DNA of 58,686 bases from an uncultured Caldimonas sp. (lineage in GTDB: Bacteria > Pseudomonadota > Gammaproteobacteria > Burkholderiales > Burkholderiaceae). The translations under genes and the position numbers were made by a program. Location of the stretch: assembly GCF_946480305.1 (NCBI RefSeq), contig NZ_CAMLJQ010000023.1:1-58686 (forward strand). Reading direction: 5' to 3'. The notes below the pieces were generated by a model, which saw only the letters and a program-made list of their open reading frames with translations, was not told the DNA's origin and searched no databases. Positions 44,346 through 53,503 of this stretch are shown piece by piece; position 1 is the first letter of the stretch, and each line of letters opens with the position of its first letter.

Positions 44346-44418
44346 GTTCGCTTCCTTTCCGACTGAAGAAGTTTGACGGGCGCGATGGTAGCCGAACGCC
44401 ACCACCGCCGGGCGGCGC

Positions 44419-45360
44419 CTACAGCATCGCCTGCACGAATGCCACGTCGAGCCACCGGTCGAACTTGTAGCCGCCCTGCCGTATCACGCCGGCCACCGTG
44501 AACCCCATCGCCTCGTGCATGCGAACGGACGCGGCATTGGCCGCGTCGACCACGCCGACCATGGCGTGGAAGCCGCGCTTGCGCGCATGCGCCATCACCG
44601 GCGGCATCAGCAGCCGGGCCACGCCGCGGCCGCGCCAGTCTTCGTGCAGGTAGACGGAGTGCTCACACGTGAAGCGCCAGCCCTCGCGCGGCCGGAACAT
44701 GCCGTAGCTCGAATAGCCGACCACCTCTTTGGCCATCGACTCCGCGACGAAGAAGCCGTGGCCGTCGCGCTGCTTCTGCCGCCACTGTTCGACCTGCTCG
44801 TCGAGCGTGCGATCGGCGTACTGGTAGGTCGCGGTGCTGTGACGCACCTCGTGGTTGTAGATGTCGAGCACGGCGGCCATGTCGGTTTCAGTCGCCGGCC
44901 GAATGGAAACACCCGCGCGCAGATCGAGCAGCATCGTCGTGCTGCCCGCCGGGCAGGCCCCGCGGAATTCGGCGGAGGCCAGCACCTGCTGCGGCACGCG
45001 ATCGACCGGCACGACCTGGAAACCGAGCAACGCATAGAAGTCGGCCGCGTCGCTGGTGCGCAGCAGCACCGTGTTCGCCCCGAGCTCGCGAGCTTGCGCG
45101 ATCAGCCGGCGCGCCATCGCCGCGCCCCACCCCCGTCCGCGCGCGTCGGGCGCCACGGCAACCGACCGCAGCAGCACCGCGTCGCCATACGGCTCGAGGC
45201 ATCCGCACACCTCGATTGCGCCAGGCGCGCTGGCCGCTACGAGGAAATGCTGGAGATGGTCTTGCGCGCCCTGCACAGGCAGGCCGCAGCGGGTCAACAG
45301 GGATTCGATGGCCGGCCAGTCGGCGGGCCGGGCCGGACGCAGGTCGGGCTGGGGGTGCAA
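44419..45360 (-). CDS. Tandem GNAT acetyltransferase (ArsN2-like plus phosphinothricin acetyltransferase-like)
   Basis: A 313-residue protein with two GNAT domains. Residues 4-147 resemble ArsN2-type amino-acid acetyltransferases (VAVAPDARGRGWGAAMARRL, then DAADFYALLGF). Residues 150-313 resemble phosphinothricin acetyltransferase (VSIRPATETDMAAVLDIYN, EDWRGRGVARLLM, SVRMHEAMGF). The second type acetylates phosphinothricin-like amino acids, including arsinothricin in ArsN1. The start is TTG at 45360 with GAGGAG upstream. No ars genes are near. Confidence 0.82.
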   Translation of the reverse strand: MHPQPDLRPARPADWPAIESLLTRCGLPVQGAQDHLQHFLVAASAPGAIEVCGCLEPYGDAVLLRSVAVAPDARGRGWGAAMARRLIAQARELGANTVLLRTSDAADFYALLGFQVVPVDRVPQQVLASAEFRGACPAGSTTMLLDLRAGVSIRPATETDMAAVLDIYNHEVRHSTATYQYADRTLDEQVEQWRQKQRDGHGFFVAESMAKEVVGYSSYGMFRPREGWRFTCEHSVYLHEDWRGRGVARLLMPPVMAHARKRGFHAMVGVVDAANAASVRMHEAMGFTVAGVIRQGGYKFDRWLDVAFVQAML

Positions 45361-45466
45361 GGGGCGCTCCTCGTCATGGATATGAAGGCGCCATCCTCAC
45401 ACAAATGCTGCCGGTGAACATACGCCGTTCGGCCTAGGCCCTAGTCCGTCCGGCGTTCGCACACCG

Positions 45467-48076
45467 TCAGGCCTGCTCGGCCACCGGCGCCGGTTCGGCG
45501 GCAGCAGGCGCTTCGGCGCAACGCTTCGCGATGTGCGCCAGCGCCTCCTCCACCTGATCGATCAGCACCAGGCACAGGTCGCCCGGCGCGAGACGTTCGA
45601 GCGCCGTGTCGATCGCGACGAACTCGCCGCGGATCTCGTCGATGCGCGTGGTGCGGCGGGCGCCGGCCAGGCCCGCACGCAACAGCGCAAGCACCTCGCC
45701 ATCGGCGCGGCCGCGCTGGCACTGGTCCTGGTAGAGCACCACGTCGTCGAAGGCCTGGCCGAGGATGGCCGTCTGCTGGCGGATGTCTTCGTCGCGCCGG
45801 TCGCCGGCCCCGCTGATCACCACCGAGCGGCGCCGCCCGGGCATGGTCTCGACGGCGCGCACGAGCGCCTGGATCGCATCCGGGTTGTGGCCGTAGTCGG
45901 CAATCACGGTGGCGCCACGGTAGTCGAACAGGTTGAAGCGGCCCGGCACGTTGTCGGCGTCGTTCGAGAAGCTCGCCAGGCCCGCGCAGATGAGGGCCCA
46001 GTCGAGCCCGAGCGCCCAGGCGGCTGCCGTGGCGGCCATCGCGTTCTCGACCTGGAAGCCGACCGTGCCGTTGCGCGTGATGCCGACCTGCGACAACGCC
46101 ACGCGGTGCTGCACGTTACCGGCCTCGGCGACGATGGCGCCACGGTCGACGTAGACCACGCGCCCGCCCTTGGCCCGGTGCGCGGCCATCACGGGCAGAT
46201 GGCGATCCGCGGCGAAGAAGGTCACCGAGCCGGGGCAGTCCTGCGCCATGGCCGCGACGATCGGGTCGGCCGCATTGAGCACCGCCGTACCGGTGGGGGC
46301 CACGTTCTGCACGATCACGCGCTTGAGCACGCCCAGGTCTTCAGGGGTGGTGATGTAGTTGAGCCCCAGGTGGTCGCCGGCGCCGATGTTGGTCACCACG
46401 GCCACATGGCAGCGATCGAAGGCGAGCCCTTCGCGCAGGATGCCGCCGCGGGCGGTCTCGAACACGGCGGCGTCGACGTCCGGGTGCATCAGCACGTTGC
46501 GCGCACTGCGCGGGCCGCTGCAGTCGCCGGTGTCGATGCGGCGCCCCGAGACGTACACGCCGTCGGTGTTGGTCATGCCCACGCGCAGGCCCTTGCGCGC
46601 GAGGATGTGCGACACCAGCCGCACCGTGGTCGTCTTGCCGTTGGTGCCCGTAACCGCCACCACGGGAATGCGGCCGTCCTCGCCCGGCGCGAACATGTCG
46701 TCGACGATCGCCTCGCCGACCGCCCGCCCCTGCCCGTAAGAAGGCGCCAGGTGCATGCGCAGCCCGGGTGCGGCATTCACTTCGACGATGCCGCCGCCCT
46801 GCTCTTCGAGCGGGCGCAGCACCGTTTCGCAGACGATGTCCACGCCGCAGATGTCCAGCCCGATGGTCTGCGCCGCCTCGATCGCGCGGGCGGCCACCTC
46901 GGGATGCACATCGTCGGTCACGTCGGTTGCAGTGCCGCCGGTGCTCAGGTTGGCGTTGTTGCGCAGCACCACGCGCTTGCCCTTGGGCGGAATGGACTGC
47001 GCGTCATAGCCCTGCACCGCCAGGCGCGCCAGTGCGATGTCGTCGAACCGCATCTTCGTCAGCGGGGTGGCGTGGCCGTCGCCGCGGCGCGGGTCTGCAT
47101 TCACCTCGTCGACCAGTTGACGGATGGTCTGCACGCCGTCGCCGATCACGTGCGGCGGGTCGCGGCGGGCGGCCGCCACCAGCTTGTCACCCACCACGAG
47201 CAGCCGGAAGTCGTGCCCCGGGATGTAGCGCTCGACCATCACGTCGGAGCTGATCTCGTACGCCGCGGCATAGGCCACCAGCAGGTGCTCGCGCGTTTCG
47301 ATGTTGACGGTGACGCCCTTGCCCTGGTTGCCGTCACGCGGCTTCACGACCACCGGCAGGCCGATCTCGCAGGCAGCGGCCCATGCATCCTCGGCATCGG
47401 CCACCGGGCGCCCGAGCGGCACGGGCACGCCCGCCGCGTGCAGCAGCTTCTTGGTCAGCTCCTTGTCTTGCGCGATGGATTCGGCAATGGCGCTGGTGCG
47501 GTCCATCTCGGCGGCCTGGATGCGGCGCTGACGGCTGCCCCAGCCGAACTGCACGAGACTGCCCTGCGTCAGGCGGCGATACGGGATGCCGCGGGCCACG
47601 GCGGCCCGCACGATGGAGCCGGTGCTCGGGCCCAGGCGCTCGTCCTCGTCGAGTTCACGCAGTTGCGCGAGCGCAGCGGGCACGTCGAAGGGCTGGTCGT
47701 CCAGCGCTGCGCGGCACAGGCTTTCCGCCTGCTCGAATGCCAGCCGGCCCACGGCTTCTTCGGTGTACTCGACCACCACCTGGTAGGTGCCACGCTCGAC
47801 CGTCTCGGTGGTGCGGCTGAAGGTGACCGGGCATCCTGCCTGGGCCTGCAGCGCCAGCGCCGTGCGCTCGAGCGCATGCGCCAGCGAGGTGGCCCCCGCC
47901 TGACCCGCGGCATGCAGGGTGCCGACCGCCGGGAAGCGCGCGCGCAGGCGCAGCTCGAAGCCGGGCAGCTGCGCCAGCGAGCGCTCTGCCTCGTCGCAAT
48001 GAACCACTGCTTCGATCGCGGTACGGCGGCTCCACAGGTTGGGGCCACGCAGCGCACGGACACGAGAGACTTTCAT
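45467..48076 (-). CDS. cphA: Cyanophycin synthetase
   Basis: An 869-residue enzyme that builds cyanophycin, the polymer of aspartate with arginine side chains, using ATP. The N-terminal domain opens MKVSRVRALRGPNLWS. The ATP-grasp domain has VVVKPRDGNQGKGVTV and FVEVNAAPG-like VEVNAAPGLRMHL. The Mur-ligase-like domain has an intact P-loop TGTNGKTTT near residues 474-480 and the ETARGGILREGL block. The C-terminal domain is complete (ADYGHNPDAIQAL, GAGDRRDEDI). The start is the ATG at 48076; a TTG at 48100 is less likely. Confidence 0.95.
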   Translation of the reverse strand: MKVSRVRALRGPNLWSRRTAIEAVVHCDEAERSLAQLPGFELRLRARFPAVGTLHAAGQAGATSLAHALERTALALQAQAGCPVTFSRTTETVERGTYQVVVEYTEEAVGRLAFEQAESLCRAALDDQPFDVPAALAQLRELDEDERLGPSTGSIVRAAVARGIPYRRLTQGSLVQFGWGSRQRRIQAAEMDRTSAIAESIAQDKELTKKLLHAAGVPVPLGRPVADAEDAWAAACEIGLPVVVKPRDGNQGKGVTVNIETREHLLVAYAAAYEISSDVMVERYIPGHDFRLLVVGDKLVAAARRDPPHVIGDGVQTIRQLVDEVNADPRRGDGHATPLTKMRFDDIALARLAVQGYDAQSIPPKGKRVVLRNNANLSTGGTATDVTDDVHPEVAARAIEAAQTIGLDICGVDIVCETVLRPLEEQGGGIVEVNAAPGLRMHLAPSYGQGRAVGEAIVDDMFAPGEDGRIPVVAVTGTNGKTTTVRLVSHILARKGLRVGMTNTDGVYVSGRRIDTGDCSGPRSARNVLMHPDVDAAVFETARGGILREGLAFDRCHVAVVTNIGAGDHLGLNYITTPEDLGVLKRVIVQNVAPTGTAVLNAADPIVAAMAQDCPGSVTFFAADRHLPVMAAHRAKGGRVVYVDRGAIVAEAGNVQHRVALSQVGITRNGTVGFQVENAMAATAAAWALGLDWALICAGLASFSNDADNVPGRFNLFDYRGATVIADYGHNPDAIQALVRAVETMPGRRRSVVISGAGDRRDEDIRQQTAILGQAFDDVVLYQDQCQRGRADGEVLALLRAGLAGARRTTRIDEIRGEFVAIDTALERLAPGDLCLVLIDQVEEALAHIAKRCAEAPAAAEPAPVAEQA

Positions 48077-48096
48077 GGATCGCTCTTTCTTCTGCT

Positions 48097-50304
48097 TCAA
48101 AGGGGCTGGGAGAGGCGGCCTGCGGCGCCTCGGTCAGCGGCCAGGGTCTGTGCGGGCTCGAAGGTCTGCAGCCCGGTACGGATCAGTTCGGTCGGCACGC
48201 CGAGCGCCGATGTGGCGGCAGCGGCTGCCAGCACGCACTCCGGCTCGATCGTGCTCTGCGCGGCGCGCGCCACCGGCACGTCGGCCAGCCGCACCACAGC
48301 CACCTCGCTCGAGCCCGTGGCGAACGTCAGCACACCGTCGCGCACGAAGGCAGCGCGGCCGCCCTGCTGACGGTGCTCGACGATGGCCGGCAATTGCGGG
48401 TCGATGCCGTAGAACACCACCTCGCCGTCGCACAGCGCGCCCATCTCGACCACGAGCGGATCGTTCGCGTTGAGCACGGCGGCGCCCTCCGGCAGCACCA
48501 CGTCCACCTGCGTGCGCAACACGTTGTAGACCTGCCGCGGTTCGTCGATATAGAACTCGCGCAACGCGTCGGCACCGCTCACGTCGGTGACGACACCGAC
48601 CCGGCACCGGTCATATGCCAGGCCATGCCGCAGGATGCCCTCGGCGCCGTTCTCGATCACGGCCGCTTCGACTCTGCGGTTCATCAGCAGGCGGCGACCG
48701 GCTTCCCAGGTCGCGCAAGGCGCGGCGTCCACACGGCGTCGATCGAGGAAGAGTCCATCCGCGCAAGCCAGGCCGACACGTTGACCCTGCAGGTGCTGCA
48801 TCCAGGCGACGAGCCGTGCAATCAACGTGGTGCCCGCGCTGCCGGTGATGCCCACGAGCGGCACGCGACCGGTCTCCCCTTCGGCGAACAGATGGTCGAC
48901 GATCGCGCGGCCCACGGGGCGCCCCTTGCCGTTCGCCGGCTTCAGGTGCATCAGCAGGCCGGGGCCGGCATTCACCTCGACCACGGCCCCCTGTTGATCG
49001 GCCAGCGGGCGCGAGATGTCTTCGGCCACCACGTCGACACCGGCGATGTCGAGCCCTACGACGCGCGCTGCCAGCGACACGGCGGCCGCCACCTCGGGGT
49101 GCACTTCGTCCGTCTCGTCGAAGGCCACGTTGCCGTTGCGTTGGATCAGCACGCTGCGGCCCGCCTCCGGCACCGAGTGCGGCTCAAGTTGCTGCCGCTG
49201 CAGCTCGAGCCCCACGGCCGGGTCCTCGGACAGCAGGATCTTGTTGAGCGGAAAGTCTTCGGTGAGACCGCGCCGGGGATCGGTGTTGAGCTGGCTGTCG
49301 ATCAGCTCGGCCACCGTGGAACGGCCGTCGCCGGTGACCCAGGCGGTTTCGCCGCGCGCAGCGGCGACCACCTTGCCGCCGACCACCAGCAGTCGGTGCT
49401 CGTTGCCGCGGATGTAGCGCTCGACGAGCACTTCGCTGCCTTCGGCATCGGCCAGGTGGTAGGCGGCCTCGATGTCTTCGCGGCTCGACAGCTCGATCGA
49501 CACGCCGCGACCATGGTTGGCATCCGACGGCTTCACCACCACCGGCAAGCCGATGTCCTGCGCGGCCTCCCAGGCGTCTTCAGGGCTGGTGACCACCCGC
49601 CCTTCCGGCACCGGCACACCGCACGACTGCAGCAGGCTCTTGGTCAGGTCCTTGTCGCTCGAGACGCTTTCGGCAATGGCGCTGGTGCGGTCGGTCTCGG
49701 CCGTCCAGATGCGGCGCTGGCGGGCACCATGCCCCAGTTGCACCAGGTTGCCGTCGGTCAGGCGGATGAACGGGATGCCGCGATCGCCGGCCGCATCGAC
49801 GATGCAGGCAGTGCTGGGGCCCAGGCACAGCGAGTCGACCATCGCGCGCAGGCGTGCCACGGTGGCAGGCACGTCGAAGGGGCGATCGTCCATGGCCGCC
49901 AGCACGAGTTCGCGTGCGGCCTCCAGGCATGCGCGCCCCACTTGTTCGTTGCGAGAGCGGAAGGCCAGCTTGTAGATGCCGCGCACCGACGTCTGACGCG
50001 CCTTGCCGAACCCCGCCTGCGAGCCGGCCAGGTTCTGCAACTCGATGGCGACATGCTCGAGAATGTGCGCCGGCCACGTGCCTTCGCGCAGCCGCTGCAA
50101 AAAGCCGCCGCGCTCGCCGACGCCGCAGCGGTGCTCGACCAGCGATGGCAGCCACGCTTCGAGCCGCTGAGCAAAGCCCGGGATGGTGTTGGAGGGAGAG
50201 TCTTCGAGATCGCCGATGTCGACCCACGCTTCGATCACGGGGCGGTAGGTCCAGATGTTCGGGCCGTCCAGGTAGACGACACGGAGGAATTGAAGGTCTT
50301 TCAT
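48097..50304 (-). CDS. Cyanophycin synthetase paralogue with degenerate Mur P-loop (CphA'/CphA2-like)
   Basis: A 735-residue paralogue of the adjacent cphA, 20 bases upstream of it on the same strand. The N-terminal and ATP-grasp domains are intact (VVVKPSDANHGRGVSI, VEVNAGPGLLMHL). In the Mur-like domain the P-loop reads TGSAGTTLIA near 486-492: the lysine of GKTT is threonine. The C-terminal Mur domain is also cut short, with no counterpart of the last roughly 140 residues of CphA. Short cyanophycin synthetases (CphA2) are known that join beta-Asp-Arg dipeptides with one ATP. Confidence 0.9.
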   Translation of the reverse strand: MKDLQFLRVVYLDGPNIWTYRPVIEAWVDIGDLEDSPSNTIPGFAQRLEAWLPSLVEHRCGVGERGGFLQRLREGTWPAHILEHVAIELQNLAGSQAGFGKARQTSVRGIYKLAFRSRNEQVGRACLEAARELVLAAMDDRPFDVPATVARLRAMVDSLCLGPSTACIVDAAGDRGIPFIRLTDGNLVQLGHGARQRRIWTAETDRTSAIAESVSSDKDLTKSLLQSCGVPVPEGRVVTSPEDAWEAAQDIGLPVVVKPSDANHGRGVSIELSSREDIEAAYHLADAEGSEVLVERYIRGNEHRLLVVGGKVVAAARGETAWVTGDGRSTVAELIDSQLNTDPRRGLTEDFPLNKILLSEDPAVGLELQRQQLEPHSVPEAGRSVLIQRNGNVAFDETDEVHPEVAAAVSLAARVVGLDIAGVDVVAEDISRPLADQQGAVVEVNAGPGLLMHLKPANGKGRPVGRAIVDHLFAEGETGRVPLVGITGSAGTTLIARLVAWMQHLQGQRVGLACADGLFLDRRRVDAAPCATWEAGRRLLMNRRVEAAVIENGAEGILRHGLAYDRCRVGVVTDVSGADALREFYIDEPRQVYNVLRTQVDVVLPEGAAVLNANDPLVVEMGALCDGEVVFYGIDPQLPAIVEHRQQGGRAAFVRDGVLTFATGSSEVAVVRLADVPVARAAQSTIEPECVLAAAAATSALGVPTELIRTGLQTFEPAQTLAADRGAAGRLSQPL

Positions 50305-50544
50305 TGCGTTTTCAGTTGCGCGTTGTTCGGCGGACCGCGCTGCGGCCCTCGGCGCTAGTCGAATTACCGGGAAAAGCGGACAAAGCTCACACAAGCTCGC
50401 CAAAAGCCTGTGCCGGGCTGCGGTGCGAGCGTCCGGCGGCAACACCGGTGTCAACCGGGCGCCTTGCTCGCGCGTCAGAGTCAGGTTGCGATGCGTGCAT
50501 CGCCCTCAGGGCACAACGGCCCGACCCACACCACTGTTCAGAGA
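50305..50544. promoter_or_regulatory. Divergent promoter region of the cyanophycin locus
   Basis: These 240 bases separate the leftward cphA' start from the rightward ABC exporter start, so they must serve both operons. I see no convincing -35/-10 pair and no gene. Candidate starts on the rightward side are poor in ribosome sites; ATG 50545 has only GAGA before it. Confidence 0.5.
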
Positions 50545-52914
50545 ATGACAAACCAGCCTCCGGGTTTTGATCACAGCGCGACCTGCGCTCCTGCTGCCGC
50601 CCCCTCCTGCGGGTTGCAGCCTGACTCGCGTTCGCTTGCCGGGCCTTGGGGTTCCGTACTCGAAACCGTGCTGGCCGAAGGGGAGAACGTTCGCGCATGG
50701 CTCCAGGTTGACCTTGACGATGAACTTCATTTCACCTCTGGTGTCGTCGTGCTCACCGATCGCCGACTCCTGTCGCTGAACGGCGACAGCACCAAAAATC
50801 ATGCGTCGCCGAACGGCGACAAAAACGGATCCAGCACCCCGATCCGGTTGGGTCTCAAGTTGGCCCATCACGACCACGCCGGCATCGGTACGCTGGAGTT
50901 GATCGACGAGAACGAGCGCCTCGCGTGCTGGCGCTACACCTTGAAGCGCCATCTCGCTGCGCAGCGTCTGATCGACCGCTTCGAGGAGCAGCTCGAAGCA
51001 CTGCGCCATGGCGGCGCCGTCGCGCCCGCAGAAGAGAACATCTGCGAGCGCTGCCACGCCACGCTGGAACCCGAGCAGGAGGAATGCCCCACCTGCGCCC
51101 GCGAAGACCAGGCCGCCCCGTCGACCTGGACGCTGCTGCGGCTCGGCCGCTTCGCCAGGCCGTATCGCGGGCAGTTGCTCGCCGGCTTCGCGTTGACGCT
51201 CGGCTCGACCGCCGCGACGCTGGTGCCGCCGTACCTCACGATGCCGCTGATGGACGATGTGCTCATCCCCTATCAGAACGGCACCCCCATCGATCCGGCC
51301 TTGGTGCTGATGTACCTCGGCGGCCTGCTCGCCGCCGCCCTGGTCGCCTGGGGCCTAGGCTGGGCGCGCACCTACATCCTGGCGCTGGTGAGCGAACGCA
51401 TCGGCGCCGACCTGCGCACGACCACCTACGAACACCTGCTGAAGTTGTCGCTCGAATACTTCGGTGGCAAGCGCACCGGCGACCTGATGGCGCGCATCGG
51501 CAGCGAGACGGACCGCATCTGCGTGTTCCTGTCGCTGCATCTGCTCGACTTCGCGACCGACGTGCTGATGATCGTGATGACCGCGGCCATCCTGTTCTCG
51601 ATCAATCCCTGGCTGGCGCTCGTCACGCTGCTGCCGCTGCCCTTCATCGCCTGGCTGATCCACGTGGTGCGCGACCGGCTGCGCACCGGCTTCGAGAAGA
51701 TCGACCGCGTGTGGTCGGAGGTGACCAACGTGCTGGCCGACACCATCCCCGGCATCCGCGTCGTGAAGGCGTTTGCCCAGGAGAAGCGCGAAGCCACGCG
51801 CTTTCGGGAAGCCAACCGCCACAACCTCGCGGTGAACGACCGGCTCAACAAGGTGTGGTCGCTGTTCTCGCCGACGGTGTCGCTGCTCACCGAGATCGGT
51901 CTGCTCGTGGTGTGGGCCTTCGGCATCTGGCAGGTGTCGCGCGGCGACATCACGGTGGGCGTGCTGACCGCCTTCCTTGCCTACATCAGCCGCTTCTACA
52001 CGCGGCTCGACTCGATGAGCCGCATCGTCTCGGTCACGCAGAAGGCGGCCGCCGGCGCGAAGCGCATCTTCGACATCCTCGACCACGTATCGAGCGTGCC
52101 GGAGCCGGCACAACCGGCGCACCTGGACGACGTGACAGGCCGCATCGAGATCCGCGACGTCGGCTTCCGCTACGGCAACCGCTCCGTGATCCGCGGGCTG
52201 GACCTCAACATCGCGCCGGGCGAGATGATCGGCCTGGTCGGCCACAGCGGCTCAGGCAAGAGCACGCTGGTCAACCTGATCTGCCGCTTCTACGACGTGA
52301 GCGAAGGCTCGATCCGCATCGACGGCGTCGACATCCGCACGCTGCCCGTCGCCGAATACCGCAAGCACATCGGCCTCGTGCTGCAGGAGCCGTTCCTGTT
52401 CTTCGGCACCATCGCCGAGAACATCGCCTACGGCAAGCCGGATGCCACGCGCGAAGAGATCGTGGCCGCCGCACGCGCTGCGCATGCGCATGAGTTCATC
52501 CTGCGTCTGCCCCACGGCTACGACTCGCTGGTCGGCGAGCGCGGGCAGGGCCTGTCCGGCGGCGAACGCCAGCGCATCTCGATCGCGCGTGCGCTGCTGA
52601 TCGACCCACGCATCCTCATCCTCGACGAAGCCACTTCTTCTGTGGACACCGAAACAGAGAAGGAGATCCAGAAGGCGCTCGACAACCTCGTGCGCGGTCG
52701 CACCACCATCGCCATCGCCCATCGCCTGAGCACCTTGCGCCAGGCCGACCGGTTGGTGGTGATGGACCGCGGCCAGATCGTCGAAGTCGGCCCGCACGAT
52801 GCGCTGATGGCGCGGCAGGGCGCGTACTGGCGACTCTACGAAGCGCAGGCCCGCAACACCGAGGCCGGCGTGTGGAACGAAGACGACGGCGCCACCGTGC
52901 GCGATGCCGCCTGA
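50545..52914 (+). CDS. Cyanophycin-associated ABC exporter with N-terminal extra domain
   Basis: A 789-residue half-transporter. Residues 30-155 form a small beta-rich domain (WLQVDLDDELHFTSGVVVLTDRRLLSL), probably of the bacterial PH type. A zinc ribbon follows: C167, C170, C181, C184. Residues 200-510 are an ABC exporter membrane domain. The ATPase has Walker A GHSGSGKS (566-573), LSGGERQR near 670 and LILDEATSSVD. RefSeq has named such proteins cyanophycin metabolism-associated ABC transporters; this name is from memory. The next gene overlaps or abuts it. Confidence 0.88.
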   Translation: MTNQPPGFDHSATCAPAAAPSCGLQPDSRSLAGPWGSVLETVLAEGENVRAWLQVDLDDELHFTSGVVVLTDRRLLSLNGDSTKNHASPNGDKNGSSTPIRLGLKLAHHDHAGIGTLELIDENERLACWRYTLKRHLAAQRLIDRFEEQLEALRHGGAVAPAEENICERCHATLEPEQEECPTCAREDQAAPSTWTLLRLGRFARPYRGQLLAGFALTLGSTAATLVPPYLTMPLMDDVLIPYQNGTPIDPALVLMYLGGLLAAALVAWGLGWARTYILALVSERIGADLRTTTYEHLLKLSLEYFGGKRTGDLMARIGSETDRICVFLSLHLLDFATDVLMIVMTAAILFSINPWLALVTLLPLPFIAWLIHVVRDRLRTGFEKIDRVWSEVTNVLADTIPGIRVVKAFAQEKREATRFREANRHNLAVNDRLNKVWSLFSPTVSLLTEIGLLVVWAFGIWQVSRGDITVGVLTAFLAYISRFYTRLDSMSRIVSVTQKAAAGAKRIFDILDHVSSVPEPAQPAHLDDVTGRIEIRDVGFRYGNRSVIRGLDLNIAPGEMIGLVGHSGSGKSTLVNLICRFYDVSEGSIRIDGVDIRTLPVAEYRKHIGLVLQEPFLFFGTIAENIAYGKPDATREEIVAAARAAHAHEFILRLPHGYDSLVGERGQGLSGGERQRISIARALLIDPRILILDEATSSVDTETEKEIQKALDNLVRGRTTIAIAHRLSTLRQADRLVVMDRGQIVEVGPHDALMARQGAYWRLYEAQARNTEAGVWNEDDGATVRDAA

Positions 52915-52925
52915 TGAGGCCGACC

Positions 52926-53399
52926 ATGCACTCCCCTCTTCTCAGCCTCGAACGCAACACCTACGGCAAGCTCGTGCTCGTGACGATCGACGGCGAACGC
53001 CATGAAGGCGTCACGCCGGTACGCGCCTTCCCGATTGCCGCGCCGGACGAAGGCATCTCACTGGTCGGCGCGGATGGGCACGAGGTCGCATGGATCGACC
53101 ACCTCAACCGCCTGCCGGCAGAGCAACAGACCCTGTTGCGTGAAGAACTGCATGCGCGTGAATTCGTGCCGCACATCACGCGCTTGCGCAGCGTGTCGAG
53201 CTTCTCGACACCGAGCACGTGGGACGTCGATACCGACCGCGGCCCCACACAACTCGTGCTGAAGGGCGAGGAAGACATCCGGCGCCTGCCCGGCGGCGCC
53301 CTGCTGATCGCCGACGGCCAGGGTCTGCATTTTCTGGTGCGCGACCTGCAGGCCCTCGACCGCACGAGCCGGCGCCTGCTCGACCGTTTCCTCGCCTGA
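52926..53399 (+). CDS. DUF1854 protein, cyanophycin-associated
   Basis: A 157-residue protein of the DUF1854 family, beta-rich and soluble. Recognisable parts are VRAFPIAAPDEGISLVGADGHEV, LHAREFVPHITRL and WDVDTDRGPTQLVLKGEEDIRRL. The family is repeatedly found after the ABC gene at cyanophycin loci. The start may be 52926 (GAGG seven bases upstream) or 52914, where ATG overlaps the stop of the ABC gene. The role is unknown; an accessory or partner of the transporter is likely. Confidence 0.85.
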   Translation: MHSPLLSLERNTYGKLVLVTIDGERHEGVTPVRAFPIAAPDEGISLVGADGHEVAWIDHLNRLPAEQQTLLREELHAREFVPHITRLRSVSSFSTPSTWDVDTDRGPTQLVLKGEEDIRRLPGGALLIADGQGLHFLVRDLQALDRTSRRLLDRFLA

Positions 53400-53431
53400 A
53401 GCCGCCGCTTCGCGCCCCCCGCCTGGGGGAG

Positions 53432-53460
53432 TTGACATGATATGTCGGCACTCCTATCCT
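53432..53460 (+). promoter_or_regulatory. Sigma-70-type promoter with embedded palindrome
   Basis: TTGACA (53432-53437), a 17-base spacer and TATCCT (53455-53460) form a near-consensus promoter. The palindrome GACAT-GAT-ATGTC (53434-53446) covers the -35 and start of the spacer, a position at which a bound repressor would block transcription. It precedes the flotillin/ATPase gene set. Confidence 0.75.
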
Positions 53461-53503
53461 GCGCCGCATCGGACCACGCCAGACGGTCCATCGGGGTGAG
53501 GGA

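Noticed and set aside
45533..48370. 945-codon open frame antisense to cphA
   Set aside because: It runs opposite a certain cyanophycin synthetase and its translation is His/Arg/Gly-rich with no family match; high-GC antisense frames are often open.
48373..50358. 661-codon plus-strand open frame
   Set aside because: It is antisense to the second cyanophycin synthetase; its Gln/His/Arg-rich translation has no domain.
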